Source: Leptodontidium sp. MPI-SDFR-AT-0119
Lineage: Eukaryota > Ascomycota > Leotiomycetes > Helotiales > Leptodontidiaceae
Assembly: GCA_020726505.1 (NCBI GenBank)
Contig: JAHLEZ010000016.1
Coordinates: forward strand, 682,001 to 746,000
Length of the DNA stretch: 64,000 bases
Direction of reading: 5' to 3'
Part shown: one piece after another, positions 33,066 to 43,943 of the stretch
Layout of the letters: each line of letters opens with the position of its first letter
Numbering within the stretch: position 1 is the first letter of the stretch
Made by a program: the position numbers and the translations under genes
Notes under the pieces: generated by a model
The model's database searches: none
Seen by the model: only the letters and a program-made list of their open reading frames with translations
Told to the model about the DNA's origin: nothing

Positions 33066-34060
33066 TTGAGGCTCTGCGGGGTCAATGTGCGAGTCTTAGT
33101 CAGCCGAATTAAACATTCTGGTGTTGCTTATGCTTTAGCCACGAACTTCTACCATCTTTACTCATTCCTAACGATTCCATTACTCCGTGTAATCATAAAT
33201 TGCGTTGCACTCGACCTTAATCAAATCAGGCCTAATCAGATTAACCCTGCTATCGGGTATAGGACCTTCGCATACGTCAACAGAATTGCTGGAACCAGCC
33301 TTACTGTCAAGGTTCCGTTCGACGAGGCATCACACCACATACGCATCGAACAAAGGATATACGAACGACTCGGCGAGCATCATCTTATTCTAAAATACCA
33401 CCGGCAAGCAGTCTTTCTCTCCGGAGGACAAACGACGCCTGTGCTGCTGCTGCAGTTCCTGGAGGCAAGAACATTAGAGAAGAGCCTCAATACCCCTTGT
33501 TAAATACAAAGGAGACTTGAGTAAGTAACTTTTGTATTAATATACAATATTATATGCTGACCTAATTATTAAGATGGCTCTTACAAGTAGCAGAAGCAGT
33601 AACATACATTCATTCGAAAACCGTTATTCACTGCGATGTGGGCTGCCATAATTTTCTCGTCCAAGACAATAGCACTCTTGCGCTGTGCGACTTTGGCGGA
33701 TCCAGAATCGATTACAGCGAGATTCTCGAGTTTCCTAAACCGCGATATGCCAGACCACGACCGAGGCTAGTCGAGAAACCTAACGTTAAGAATAATATAT
33801 TTGTGTTAGGTACGGCTTTGTACGAAATCAACACCGGGCAAACACTTTACAAAGGGAAATCGGACAAAGAAATCGCTGCGTTGTTTCGCAGCCACACATA
33901 CCCAGATCTATAACAGCTCTCACCACCCGGGTTAGGCGAGATTATTAGACGCTACTGGTCGGAACGCTATGCTGTTACAGAGCAAGTAGTGTGTAACCTA
34001 AGTAAGGTCTTGCCAGATTTTACATGCTCAGCTCTTCGCCCGGAGCTACGACATTAGTGC
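33066..34060 (+). pseudogene. Protein kinase-like gene, two exons, nonsense-mutated
   Basis: The N-lobe is at about 33240-33520: TSLTVKVPFDEASHHIRIEQ (K of the VAIK type), RIYERLGEHHLIL, LLLQFLEARTLEKSL. In-frame TAA at 33501-33503 comes just before a GT..AG intron (33521-33573, gtaagt to attaag). Splicing gives ...RLEWLLQVAEAVTYIHS. The C-lobe has VIHCDVGCHNFLV (HCD in place of HRD; Asp and Asn kept), CDFGGSR (DFG kept) and FVLGTALYEI. A TAA at about 33911 interrupts before GLGEIIRRYWSERYA, the usual end of the domain. No ATG is present in the first exon frame. Both stops fit CAA to TAA. HCD..CHN kinases of this sort are common in ascomycetes; their substrate is unknown. Confidence 0.8.
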
Positions 34061-34734
34061 CTCTCGGCGAAGTTGCTATTAACGACGTCTCTCCTCTCAA
34101 TCTTTACGCTCTATATCTTTCTCTCCGCCTAGAAGAGAGACTGGCTACGTTAATACCGGGATAATAAGAGCCAAGGCGATTCCCTGGGAGGACGATAAAG
34201 AAAGGAGGGGTAGCTCATAAAGGAGATTCGTCAAAGCCGCTCAAGCAATTGAAGACATCGAGAAGCAGAACAGCGACTCCACAACCAGGACCAGCGAAAG
34301 CGACGATACCTTGTCAGTATATCCCGGTGTCAATACATATCACTTTTCGTGCGACGGACCCAGCTAATAGCAGAATACTAGACCAAATGCCTATAGGGCG
34401 AAACGCCAAAAACGACCTGACTTGATTCTCGAAGCGAATATATCTACGATTAATCCTCGCCGAAATTAACGAATACAACAGCGGGAAGTGCATATAGACG
34501 AAGAAGTATAGGTTCTATATTATACATGATCTACAAGTGCTGCTGTCTATAAGTCGACATCGGATTACCTTTGCTACAGCAGGTAGTATCAAATCCGAGA
34601 AGAGGACGCCGAGACTTCGTCCACATCTAACTTATAGTTTTAGTTTCCTCTTCGGACTATTTCTAATTATCATTTGCAAATAGTCTAGTCATCTTCCCCG
34701 TTATTCTTTCTCGGCAATCTGTTTCTCTTGTTTG
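34061..34734. other. Decayed coding-like sequence downstream of the kinase relic
   Basis: A plus frame at 34245-34480 reads as protein-like (AIEDIEKQNSDSTTRTSESD, then NTYHFSCDGPS, two stops, QNTRPNAYRAKRQKRPDLIL). It could be the tail of the kinase gene or another gene. Not assigned. Confidence 0.35.
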
Positions 34735-35060
34735 TTAAGAAAGGCGCTTCTCGACGTCTTCCGGCAGCAAATTCTTTGGGAGAGGATAGGCAGTTTGCTA
34801 AATGACTATTAGCACTAGTCGTGTATTTCAAGCAAGCAATCGCTTTACTTACTATCTCTGCCATAAACGGTGGCCGTAATACGTAACCCTTGGAGCTATA
34901 TATAGTGTATCGGCCATACTTACAAATAATCAGAGCTACGTCGATACCATCGTATTCCCCTAATTCATAGGCTTTCTTAATCAAGGTTTCCTTCCTCCTG
35001 TTTATCCCCTCGTTCTATCTCTTTCTTCTTTTTCTCTCGTCATTTCGTTTAACGTTTATA
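34735..35060 (-). pseudogene. MADS-box-like gene fragment, copy 1
   Basis: Exon 1 (from about 35060 to 34853) encodes NRRKETLIKKAYELGEYDG followed by IDVALIICKYGRYTIYSS and FMAEI. The RRK.TLIKKAYEL...IDVALII pattern matches the DNA-binding helix and first strands of a MADS box (consensus RK.TF.KRK.GL.KKAYEL). A GT..AG intron (34798-34852, gtaagt to tttag) is followed by QTAYPLPKNLLPEDVEKRLS and TAA. A second copy at 50.4-50.86 kb has the same intron position. The basic N-terminus above 35060 is degraded. The family is inferred by motif only; real MADS boxes have a longer basic region. Confidence 0.55.
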
Positions 35061-35999
35061 CTATCCATTAATACCAAAAAGTGATCTGCTCAGGTTAGTG
35101 TTAATACACTTCGAGCATTAAGCCTAAGGAATTGAAGAGTCGTCTGTTATTCTGAGCCGTGATTTATCAAAGACCCCCTGTTTTAATAATTGTTTATGAG
35201 GACTTTCGTATTAGTGGCCCACAGGGGCATAAGAGCCGATTTTGAACCCATGGTTTGCTTACACAATGAGGGGGCCTAAATCGATCACCTCCAAACCAAA
35301 GTAGTAGGGAGCCGCATTTGAACCGTCACTCCTTAAATCTTAGCGGAAGGGCTTAATTGGGCAATAGAGGGCCTGAATCTGCCTCCTTGAATCCAAGTGG
35401 TGGTGTGGTGTGGTATAGATATCATTTACCCTGACCCATCCTTTCTCAGGATCAGAGTGGTGGGAGCTACATTTGGACCCCTTTAGATCCAAAAATAGTT
35501 TGAGATCTATATAAGCCCCTTAACAGTGCCACTTGTCCTCACGATGATTCTGCTTATCTCTTGTTTTTTTACAAGACTAGATAGGGGTTTTATGATTCCA
35601 GGAATCATAAAGCCCTGCTAGCTCTTAATCGATATTTACCTTCGTCTTTACCTTTAGAGTAGAAAGATAGTAGCAGCGCTTTAATGAGACATTTTCTTAC
35701 GTACGTTGCAAGGTGGTAACGGCTACTTTTATATTAATAGTAAACTCACATATACATTTGTCTGTGTGCTCTGTAGGCTGTATTTCCTAGTAATTCCGAG
35801 GAGGAAAACCATACTCTTGCGTATTTTGCTTTGGTCAACATTTAGGCAGTAACTTAGACAATTAAAGTAACAGAGCTCAGAGCCTAGGGCCTCTTCAGTA
35901 TCAGCCATGTCCTCTCATTTGATTATAGCTACGTGTGACTTTGTGAGCCTTCCCTTACTAACTTAACTTAGGAGTTGTCTCAGAGGAGCTGTAAACTCG
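35061..35999. other. Gene-free stretch, possible solo-LTR-like debris
   Basis: No coding frame. 35200-35640 contains recurring phrases (cacctccaaaccaaagtagtaggg; aagtggtggtg; agagtggtggga), a TATA-like ctatataagcccc near 35508 and a short palindrome tgattccaggaatca near 35592. These hint at a decayed repeat, without termini or target duplication. Confidence 0.35.
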
Positions 36000-36265
36000 C
36001 AGGAGCGTTCTCCTAGAAGCCCTGCCTTCACGAATAAAATTACCGGGAGACATCTCCAGGGAGATCATCAAGCCCAGGAGAGAGACTCTTCTAGGAGACT
36101 TTTCCTGGGAGGCAATACCACACAGGAGGCGGCTCAAAGGAGACTGGCCCTCCCAGGAATTGTATCCTAGGACGATATCACACGCAGGAGAATGTTTCTA
36201 GGAGAATACCGCTCCTCGGAGAGTTCTAGTCCTAGGATAACGCTCCTCAGAGAGTCCGGCCCCTA
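36000..36265. repeat. Cluster of AGGAGA / TCTCCT boxes in both orientations
   Basis: More than a dozen AGGAG or CTCCT words within 265 bp, many paired as small palindromes (ctcctaggag-like, tcctgggagg, ctcctcggagag, ctcctcagagag). Spacing is irregular, about 15-35 bp, so it is not a simple tandem repeat. No open frame. Confidence 0.7.
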
Positions 36266-36479
36266 GAGCACAAGACATAAATATGAAGCCGCGCCAAGGG
36301 CTATCAATAGCATAGCATGCTTATACGGAAGTTTGTTTTATGCTTAATTCTTCTAGAGGTCTAAACTTTACTCTATTTGATTACTGCAAATTCCTCCTTG
36401 CACTTATCCTCTCGTGGGAGCGTCCTCCTGGAATGTCCACTCTTATAGAAGATTCATCCTAGTTATAATAACGAAGAGC

Positions 36480-36690
36480 GTTTTATTAGGATATCGTAAC
36501 GTAGGGATATTTTTAGTATTGATGATTTGACTAAAAAGGTAGGAACATCGTTTTAGTATTGATGATTTGGCCGAATATCATTTAACTCCGTAAGATATGA
36601 TTTGACCGAAAAGGTCAGAACTTCATTTAGCTCCGTGGGATATTTTTAGTATTAATAATATGACTAAAATGGTCAGAACATCGTCATTAG
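36480..36690 (+). repeat. Imperfect tandem repeat (tttttagtattgatgatttgac...)
   Basis: Units contain tttttagtattgatgatttg, then a g-rich phrase (aaaaggtcagaacatcg) and tttagctccgtgggata. Three to four diverged units lie at about 36508, 36550, 36595 and 36635. Confidence 0.65.
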
Positions 36691-36719
36691 GCCAACTTAT
36701 AGGCAGATGCGCCGGTTAG

Positions 36720-36800
36720 GCAGCCGAATTTTGCTCTACTCCCAGCGCTGGCGTTCGTCAAGCGCCAGCGAAATGAATGCGCCAGCGTCAGAGAGCCAAT
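36720..36800. repeat. CGCTGGCG / CGCCAGCG inverted repeats
   Basis: cagcgctggcgttcg is followed by caagcgccagcgaaatg and gcgccagcgtc within 60 bp, so a GC-rich hairpin can form (AGCGCTGGCG with CGCCAGCG). It is a GC island in AT-rich sequence. Confidence 0.55.
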
Positions 36801-36929
36801 TTCCTTTTCGGCACCACCGCATTGGGACCTAATATGGCCCTTAAAGCACTGCATTTTTTGTGTGATTTCCAGGGTTGCCCGTCCTGTGTATTAAACCACC
36901 TTGTGAGTAAGCTGAAAATTTGCATTGAA

Positions 36930-37250
36930 TTCCGAAGTAAGTTTATTATGTGAGTAAGGAATTTCCTTAGCGTTATTAGGAGGGCATATGTCTAAATTTG
37001 CGCTTGGCGTTATTTGTCTATATTTACGGATGCCTAAAATAAAGTCTATAACTTACACGAGGATTTTCTCGGCGTCATTTATTATGAGGGCATATACCTA
37101 ATTTGTGTACGCTTGAATTATTTCTGTAGATTTCCTCGGCGTCATTTATACGAGGGCATACTCCTAAAATTGAGTCTAATAACAGGGATATTTAGCTTCT
37201 GGCTTTCCTTAATATCGTACATCAAAAGAGAATATGCCTGAATTTGACAT
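36930..37250 (+). repeat. Diverged direct repeats, about 75-90 bp period
   Basis: Recurrent ttcctYRgcgtYatttat followed by gagggcatatRccta at about 36960, 37060 and 37130, with more distant forms at 37200. Each unit ends with aaatttg.gcttg or aattgagtcta. No gene. Confidence 0.55.
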
Positions 37251-37424
37251 TGCTAGGACCTGAGGATGAAGGAAGCCAGAGACTTCCCGTGATAAGAGTT
37301 ATAGCTTGGGCTATTGACCTTTGCGGCCTGTCCTGTAAACTGCTCCTAAACAAATTACAGTTTGGGGGCTAAAATTGCGGGGTTTTCTTGCCGTAATGTA
37401 AGGTGAGGAATCCGTTCAGTTGTT

Positions 37425-37580
37425 ATAAAATAAATTGTTACATCACTACTTGTTATATAGTTGCTCATTGTATAACCATTTGTTGTACAACAGCCCGTCA
37501 CATACTCATTTCTTATATAGTAACCCGTTGCACAACGCCCTGTTATATAACTACTTGTTGTACAGCAGCCAGCAGGGGCT
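37425..37580 (+). repeat. AT-rich minisatellite (ttgttatata.cta / ttgttgtaca)
   Basis: Alternating tgttatatagttgc and tgttgtacaacagc phrases, about 18 bp apart, roughly eight units. Open in more than one frame because the unit length is a multiple of 3. The following 37595-38030 has short frames but no recognised product. Confidence 0.65.
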
Positions 37581-38099
37581 GGTTTATATACGACATTTGT
37601 CTCCCCAGATGGTAACGGATGATATTCGTTATTGGATAGCTCACGGCTGGGATTATTATCCTAATATAAATATTGTTGATGGGCAAAGTGGGGAAATGGT
37701 TGAGCGGATTCTTGGACGGAAATGCTAGGAGGAGTTCCGATCACAGGAGGTACTAGTGGTGTACAGCTTGGAAGATGGTGGATCGTCTTCGAGGACACGA
37801 CAACAAATTCTATAATTTGCCCAAGCTTGTGGGCGTCTGTGGGGGACGTGGCAAGAAAGGGTATGGATGGTAGGACCTTCGTGGAAAGTGCAGGCTCTCT
37901 CTTCTGCCCTTCCACAATATGCGAAAAATCAAATTCGCATGATAACTACACCAGCTTGTCAATTGCTCGACAACCTTTCTATCAATTTAGCGACATGAGT
38001 GTGGGAAATCTAAATTTGTAATCTAGACCGTGCCCAGATATTTGGCAACTTAATCCTTTGAGATGCCTATGCTTTACGAGCGTAATCCCAGTGGTATTC

Positions 38100-38305
38100 A
38101 GATACAGTAGAGTGTACAATCCAGGTAGGGTGTGCAACCCAGGTAGAGTGTCCAACTCAGGTGGGGGTGTACAACTCAGGTGGAGTGTGCAACCCAGGTA
38201 GATTGTGCAACCCAGGTAGATTGTGCAACCCAGGTAGGTTGTGCAATCCAAGTAAGGTGTGCAACTCAGGTAGGTTGTGCAACGCAGATAAGGTGTGCAA
38301 TCCAA
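38100..38305 (+). repeat. 18-bp minisatellite (aggtagRKtgtgcaaccc)n
   Basis: About eleven units of 18 bp. As 18 is a multiple of 3, the plus strand stays open and encodes a hexapeptide repeat GRLCNP, and the minus strand encodes a YLGCTT-like repeat. The plus frame 38161-38421 continues past the repeat into KDNPDMQQIMDIDRYGLRNW and stops at 38421. Confidence 0.85.
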
Positions 38306-38421
38306 AAGATAATCCAGATATGCAACAAATAATGGATATTGATCGTTACGGATTGAGGAATTGGCTCAGCGATAGCAAAAACACGCGCTTATCTAATTTT
38401 GTTGGATTTGCAGATGACTAA
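38161..38421 (+). CDS. Possible Cys-containing hexapeptide-repeat protein (unsupported function)
   Basis: 86-codon frame: seven GRLCNP-type repeats and a non-repeat tail (NPDMQQIMDIDRYGLRNWLS). The tail is protein-like, but no homologous family comes to mind, and the upstream half of the minisatellite lies outside the frame. Could equally be a chance frame through a minisatellite. Confidence 0.2.
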   Translation: MGVYNSGGVCNPGRLCNPGRLCNPGRLCNPSKVCNSGRLCNADKVCNPKDNPDMQQIMDIDRYGLRNWLSDSKNTRLSNFVGFADD

Positions 38422-39040
38422 TTCGATCATGGAAATAACTTCACCTCTCCTTCCGTACAAATGCACCCATCCGTCGCCTCTCAATGAAAAACATGGAGGT
38501 TTCCCTTATATATCTCTTCGCACCTCCTACGCTTTTCGTCCGGTAACGCTTGTGGGCTGCTTGCTGGGGCTCGACCGGTACGGCCATTTGCGTGATTCAT
38601 TTTCTTCGAGCTGTTGCTCCCCTTTCGTTTGGGTTTACGAGCGTTCTCTCTCCGTTTATTTGGGTCTCGGTAGATAGTACTATCAGACCTGGCATAAGCA
38701 GACGGGTAGATCTAAGGTTGGACAGGCCTTCGAGGACACCGACAAGGACGAATGGGAGGAGGTAAGCAATGAGGACTATCGAGTATGAGTGGAAGCGGAT
38801 TCAAGCATGACCAGGGGTTGTTATATCGCCAGAACTAACTGCAGAGACGTGGCTTATGGTTTGATTTAGGGGCATGATTAGGGTCGGGGATTAGTGGGGA
38901 TGTAACGGATTAAATTTGTTTTTGAAGAAGACCTGGGTTCGAGGAGTAGATAGGGGAGTTTAGGCCTTAGACTATATGAGTCGCACTGGAACTAAATATA
39001 AGAAAAGATAATATAAGAATAAAGAAGGGTTCTTTGTGTA
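38422..39040. other. No recognisable gene
   Basis: Normal-composition sequence with short overlapping frames (38399-38765) lacking family motifs. It turns AT-rich near 38960 toward the Helitron relic. Confidence 0.4.
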
Positions 39041-39389
39041 CAAGGTCTTCTCCGCCGGCGGCCCTTCGGGGCCTGCGGGACCTTGCTTCGCGCAGTCGGT
39101 TACGGGCAAATATTGATCCGTTACGACCTGTCCGTTACGGGATATGATTGATCCGTAACGACCTGTCACAATAGCAAACAAACAACTAATTAGGCAAATA
39201 GTAGTAAATAATAGTAATAGAATTAACCCGTAAATTACAGTCAGGCAATCAAAGACGTAGGTGTAATAAGTAGTTCCCCCCCCGTAAATAATTCTAGTCT
39301 TTCTTTCTTTAGTTAACATCACACTGTCAAGTAAGTACTCGATCTACGGGCCTGTTTTCGATCTGTAACAGATACTAACGGACCGTAGG

Positions 39390-39921
39390 ATGTCTGCCAC
39401 CGCTGCCGCCGCCGTAACCTCTGCCGCCGCTACTCTTGTAACAATCAACTACGCTACCTCCCTCTCTGCTCCTCTCCTCTCTATGTAAGTAATTTCCGGT
39501 TACTTTATAGTCTGTAACTCAGTTAACAGGCGTCTGTAAGGCCCGCCCTGCCCGCCTAGGCCACGGGGGCCATGTGTCGGGTTGCGGCCCTGCCCGCGGT
39601 CCGCCTCTTAGTTTTGCGGCCCGGCTAGGTCTTTAACCTTAGTCGTGCTTCTAACTTAAAGGCACAATTTGTCTAGATAAGTAAGTTTCCCTTCCGAAAA
39701 TTGTTTTTACTAACCCGTTCTTGGTTATAACGGACCGTTTCGGACCGTTTCGGGCGTGTAAATATATTAACGGGTACTAGTTAAACAAATTGTGTCTCTA
39801 GGTTATACGCACTACTAGGGAGGCGCTGGCTGCTAGACTAAGTGCGTCTAACTCGCTAGCGAGCTGGGACTGTCGTGTGGCAATTGCTATTATAGTAGTA
39901 AGGGAGCTCGCTACTCTCTTC
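39390..39921 (+). pseudogene. Small Ala-rich gene within the Helitron 3' region (two exons visible)
   Basis: ATG at 39390: MSATAAAAVTSAAATLVTIN, then YATSLSAPLLS. Exon 1 ends 39484 at a gtaagt donor. An AG at 39817-39818 gives an in-frame join to EALAARLSASNSLASWDCRV, then AIAIIVVRELATLF, followed by another gtaagt at 39922. A third exon near 39980-40080 would encode an Arg/Ser-rich tail (PRVSRVSRASSSTSRTRSRR), but the phase does not fit cleanly. It is on the strand opposite to RepHel. Function unknown; it could be cargo or an older host gene. The 39110-39175 stretch just upstream has two copies of ttgatccgttacgacctgtc. Confidence 0.35.
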
Positions 39922-40321
39922 GTAAGTAATATTTCCGGACTAATTTTAACCCGTTATTAACGTTTACGGGTCCGTAGGCGCCGCTACTGCCCCCGCCGGC
40001 CCTCGTGTTAGTCGTGTTAGTCGTGCTAGTTCTTCCACGAGTCGCACCCGTAGTCGTAGAAATACTTAGGTCGCTTTTAGTGCTCTATTAAGTACGTTTA
40101 AACTTATGATTTAGATTGATTTACAGGTCGAAACAGACTGTAATTAACCTATAACTGACCTGTAACAGCCTGCCGCCGGTTCCCTGCCACTATAGGGCAA
40201 ATCCGCCGCCCCCGCCGTACCTGCCGCTAGATCTTAGTCGCCTGTGCCGCTCTTTATAAGCAGATCGCCGACTCCTTCTAAGAGGAGGCTAATTAGGAGG
40301 AGGAGGGCTCGATTGAGCTGT

Positions 40322-40545
40322 AAATCCCATTACGGGTCCCCTTTAGGGGTATAAGTTAAGTTTGCGAGTCCAAAAATCCCATCACAGGTCCCTTATAAGG
40401 GTGTTACTACTTTTAAAAATCCCACGGGGTCCCTTACGGGAGTGTTTATTACTTTTAAAATCCTATTACGAGTCCCTTACGGGGGTGTTTACGGTCTTCA
40501 AAAATCCCACGGGGTCCCTTGCGGGGGTGTTATTTAAATTGAAAA
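40322..40545 (+). repeat. Tandem repeat, about 50 bp (aaaatcccacggggtccctta...)
   Basis: Five diverged units of aaaatcccaYNacgggtccctta followed by ggggtgtttattactttt. Each unit contains an inverted pair (tccctta / taagggtg). It lies downstream of the RepHel reading frame and may be the subterminal part of the element. Confidence 0.65.
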
Positions 40546-42621
40546 TAGGTTTGCGGTCCGCCTAAATAACTCTCTACTTTAATATATAACCTTTAGTGAT
40601 TTACTAACTTATAATATACACCCGTAAACCTATAAAATAAACTATAAGTCGCATAACAAACTACACGACGTACGTAAAACGTTATAAAGTCAACGAATAT
40701 CTATTAATACTTCTGGAAATACAACGTTAGGCGTCTAGCCCTCGCTTTTAACGGGTAAAAGCACGCTTAACCCTTTAACTCTTAACGTCCGCGAGAGCCT
40801 TACGTATAACTGCCCGTAAGTGAAAACAGGCGTCCGTAAATCTAGCCTAATAGTATAAAAAGACTACCCTTAAGACTTATTAATCGTTATTACGAAACAT
40901 AAACAGACTAGAAACTACTTCTGTTAAAAAGTTATTCCTAATCCTTCGTCTATTACGGTTAGTTTAATCTGTAGGAGCACCTATAATTGACTATTAAAGT
41001 CTCCCCCTAAAATCCGCGCCTTAATATAATACGTCTATAAACCCGTTACTACTATTCGCGTCCTGTTATATAGCCCTTTAAGTAATACGAGATTCCGTAA
41101 AAGAAATATTAGCGCGCTAAGCTTTAAGTATAACTATAAAGGAGGAAGTAACGAAAGATCGATTTTCTAAAGAGTTTTAGCCGAGAATTAGTAAATATTA
41201 ACTTCGGCCACATTTACGTCTGTTACGTGCGTGTCTATAGCTAAATATGTCCGATTCTAACCCGTAAGTCAATTAAAGATTATTTCGTTAAGTTCTGTAA
41301 CCGTAGTATTTAGAGTTAATAATAAACACTGGCCCGCAAAAGTAGTAAAATCAATAGCGGCTCTCGTAAGAAGGTCTTGCGAGTATATAAATTAAATTAA
41401 GCCGGAAATACTAATAAGCTAATTTACGTACTCTAAAATCGTAACTAAGTACTCTTACTAAGGGTCGTAAAGTAAATTACTAACCTAGTCAACAAATTCC
41501 GGACTATAAACCCCCTCTTAGACCCGTATATTAATCCGTAACGTAATCTAACGAAGTCGTGGCCAAATAAACGACTTTTAAAGGCAGGCGCTAATAATAT
41601 CTGCCCGTAAGCCGCGGGGCATAACTAAAAGGATTTATACAAAGTCTCCCCCGAGGATTACGAGTACCCCGCTAAATAAAACATCGTCCGTAGTAACCCG
41701 TAAATCAACGTATAAGCGGTGAACTACTTCAAAACAATATTTATTTTATATAAGTACTTCGTCCTAAATAATTAAGTCTATTTATTATAAGAGAGTGCTA
41801 AGAGTACTCTACTTTGTAATACTACTAACGGACTACTCCGTAAGATTAATCAGAATCTTGAATTACGAGTGTGACGTACGTCTATTAGGCAGTAAAAGAG
41901 CCGCAATACCTGTAAACGTAACGTAAAGGACCGTTTTCCCTTAGCCATAGTAATAATAATAAAGACTTTTATAAAGAAACGTTTTGCCGGAGCCGCCTTA
42001 GCCTTAAATATAGAAATGTGCAGTTTATAAGTCCGTAGTAATAGCCGTTGTGATCTCCGTAAAAGCCGCAAGCTAGTCCGTATTTAGCTGACTTCTTATT
42101 GTTTTAGCTAACGTAATTAGATCTTCGTTTTGATTTCTTCTTAACTATTAGGCGTGACTACGGGCCTAGTCCTACACGTAAGAAGGTAACCTAATACCCG
42201 TAAGCGTCTGTTATTAATCCGCAAGTCCAACCGCGAGTAGAAACAGACCGTAATCGTAATAAAGATCTAAGAAAGAAAGAGGAAATCCCGATTCAGTCTG
42301 TAACTTATATATTAAATTGTCGTAGAAGTAGTCTTTATATTAGTCCTAGATAGCTCGCGGGTCCGCAATCTCCTATTAGCGGAGCCTAGTTAAGAAAAGC
42401 GTCCGTAAACCGCTCGCTAAAGTAAAGAGCTTTACCTCGTTAAAGTACTAATACTACTCTTAGTCGTTTTTAGCTAACCCGCGAGTAATACAAGCGGCCT
42501 TGTAAGTCTCGTACGTAGTGTCCTCAAAATCAAACAACTCTTTAAACGATTTCAGTCCGCGAACGACTGTTAAAAGGAGCCGTAAATAGAAACGCTCGCC
42601 TAAAACGGGGCTATAATAGTA

Positions 42622-43943
42622 CAATCAGGTCATAAAAGTTTGTGCAGAATTATGCACTCATAAAGTTTTCGTTTAATCTAAGACATTCTACCCCTCACTA
42701 CCCACACACACAATTAATGAATTCAATTTTTCTTCTACTTTATCCACACTTTCCACAACACTTCAAAAATAGGTGTTACACTCAAAAAGCGAGGTGTGGA
42801 GCTTACCCCGGTTCAACGAGCTATTATTTGGACCCTCCATCAAGAAGGCTATTCGCCGCGGGAGATTTCCAACAAGACCCCACATGTTACGGAAACGATC
42901 GCACGATTTATTAAGCGTCATACGGAATCTAGTTCTATAACGTTTGAGAGCAAGCCAAGAAGTGGGAGGCCAAAGTTACTCAGTTCACGAGAATCTAGAG
43001 CTTTACTACGTACTGCTTTACACGAGCCGCGTATGACCCTAAAAGCGCTCGTAACACCGTCCAAATCAGGCCATCAACTCAACTATTATATAGTCGCCAA
43101 AGTCCTCAAATCCTTCGGTAAAGCGAAGCGCCGACCACGCAAGAAGCCATATCTTACTCTCCTTCACAAAAAGAAGCGCCGAATCCATTGTAGAGCTGAA
43201 AAAGCTATTGGACGAGATAATAGGAAGGTGTGTTAGAGTGATGAAGTCACATTTGAGGTAGCAGAGGATTTGATAACATTTAACGTTACTCGTGGGCCAG
43301 GAAGGGAAGAGGAGTACGCAGATTAGAATCTGCGACCTACTTTCAAGAGTGGGAGGACTATTGTTGGCGCGTGGAGTTGTTTTTGTAGAGACGAGATGGG
43401 ACCGTTGTATTTACTCCCTCCGGGAGAGAATATGACAGCGAAGCGTTATAAATGGGTCTTGTAATACTACTTCATTCTATTTTACAATAGAATGCGAGCA
43501 AAATACGGCGACGAAGTTGTAATGCAAGAAGATAATGCTCCGTGGCATAGGGCAAAGATTATCACTAAATATCTCAATAACAAACACATTAATCGGATGA
43601 CTTGGCCTCCACAATCACTAGATCTCAATCTTATTGAGAATTTGTGGAAACATATCAAAGATATAATTGCCAAACGACGACACAAGTGCAGGAACGCTAT
43701 AGATTTGAGGTTTGCTCTTGAAGAGATTTGGCTATCAATTGAGCCTGAGTTCCTTTTGAAGCTCTGCGATTCTGTGCCACGAAGATGGGAGGCTTGTTTG
43801 AAAAACGGAGGAGGAGTAACGAAGTACTAGAGGTTCAATTTGAGTGTATTTGGAGACCTTGAGATAGAGAAATACAAAAGTTATGGCTTGATCAAGTGAA
43901 GGCTTGTGTTTGGTCACGTGAACAGACTTATGTGACCTGATTG
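42622..43943 (+). mobile_element. Tc1-like DNA transposon, 1322 bp, TA target duplication
   Basis: Termini CAATCAGGTCATAA (42622) and TTATGTGACCTGATTG (ending 43943) are inverted repeats, flanked by TA at 42620-42621 and 43944-43945. It is inserted inside the Helitron relic. Base composition is near normal, far less altered than its host, so it likely arrived after most of the Helitron damage. Size and TA target are standard for Tc1/mariner. Confidence 0.92.
42770..43830 (+). pseudogene. Tc1-like transposase (DD34E), with nonsense codons
   Basis: The N-terminal HTH part is VELTPVQRAIIWTLHQEG, SPREI, then KPRSGRPKLLSSRESRALLR (GRPR-like motif). The catalytic triad: first Asp in SDEVTFEV, just after a TAG at about 43235; second Asp in MQEDNAPWHRAK (43525-43555); Glu in QSLDLNLIENLWKHIKD. 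There are 34 residues between second Asp and Glu, so DD34E. TAG codons also follow EEEYAD and KRYKWVL. No ATG was found at the head of the HTH frame. Ends RRWEACLKNGGGVTKY, stop at 43828-43830. Confidence 0.9.
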
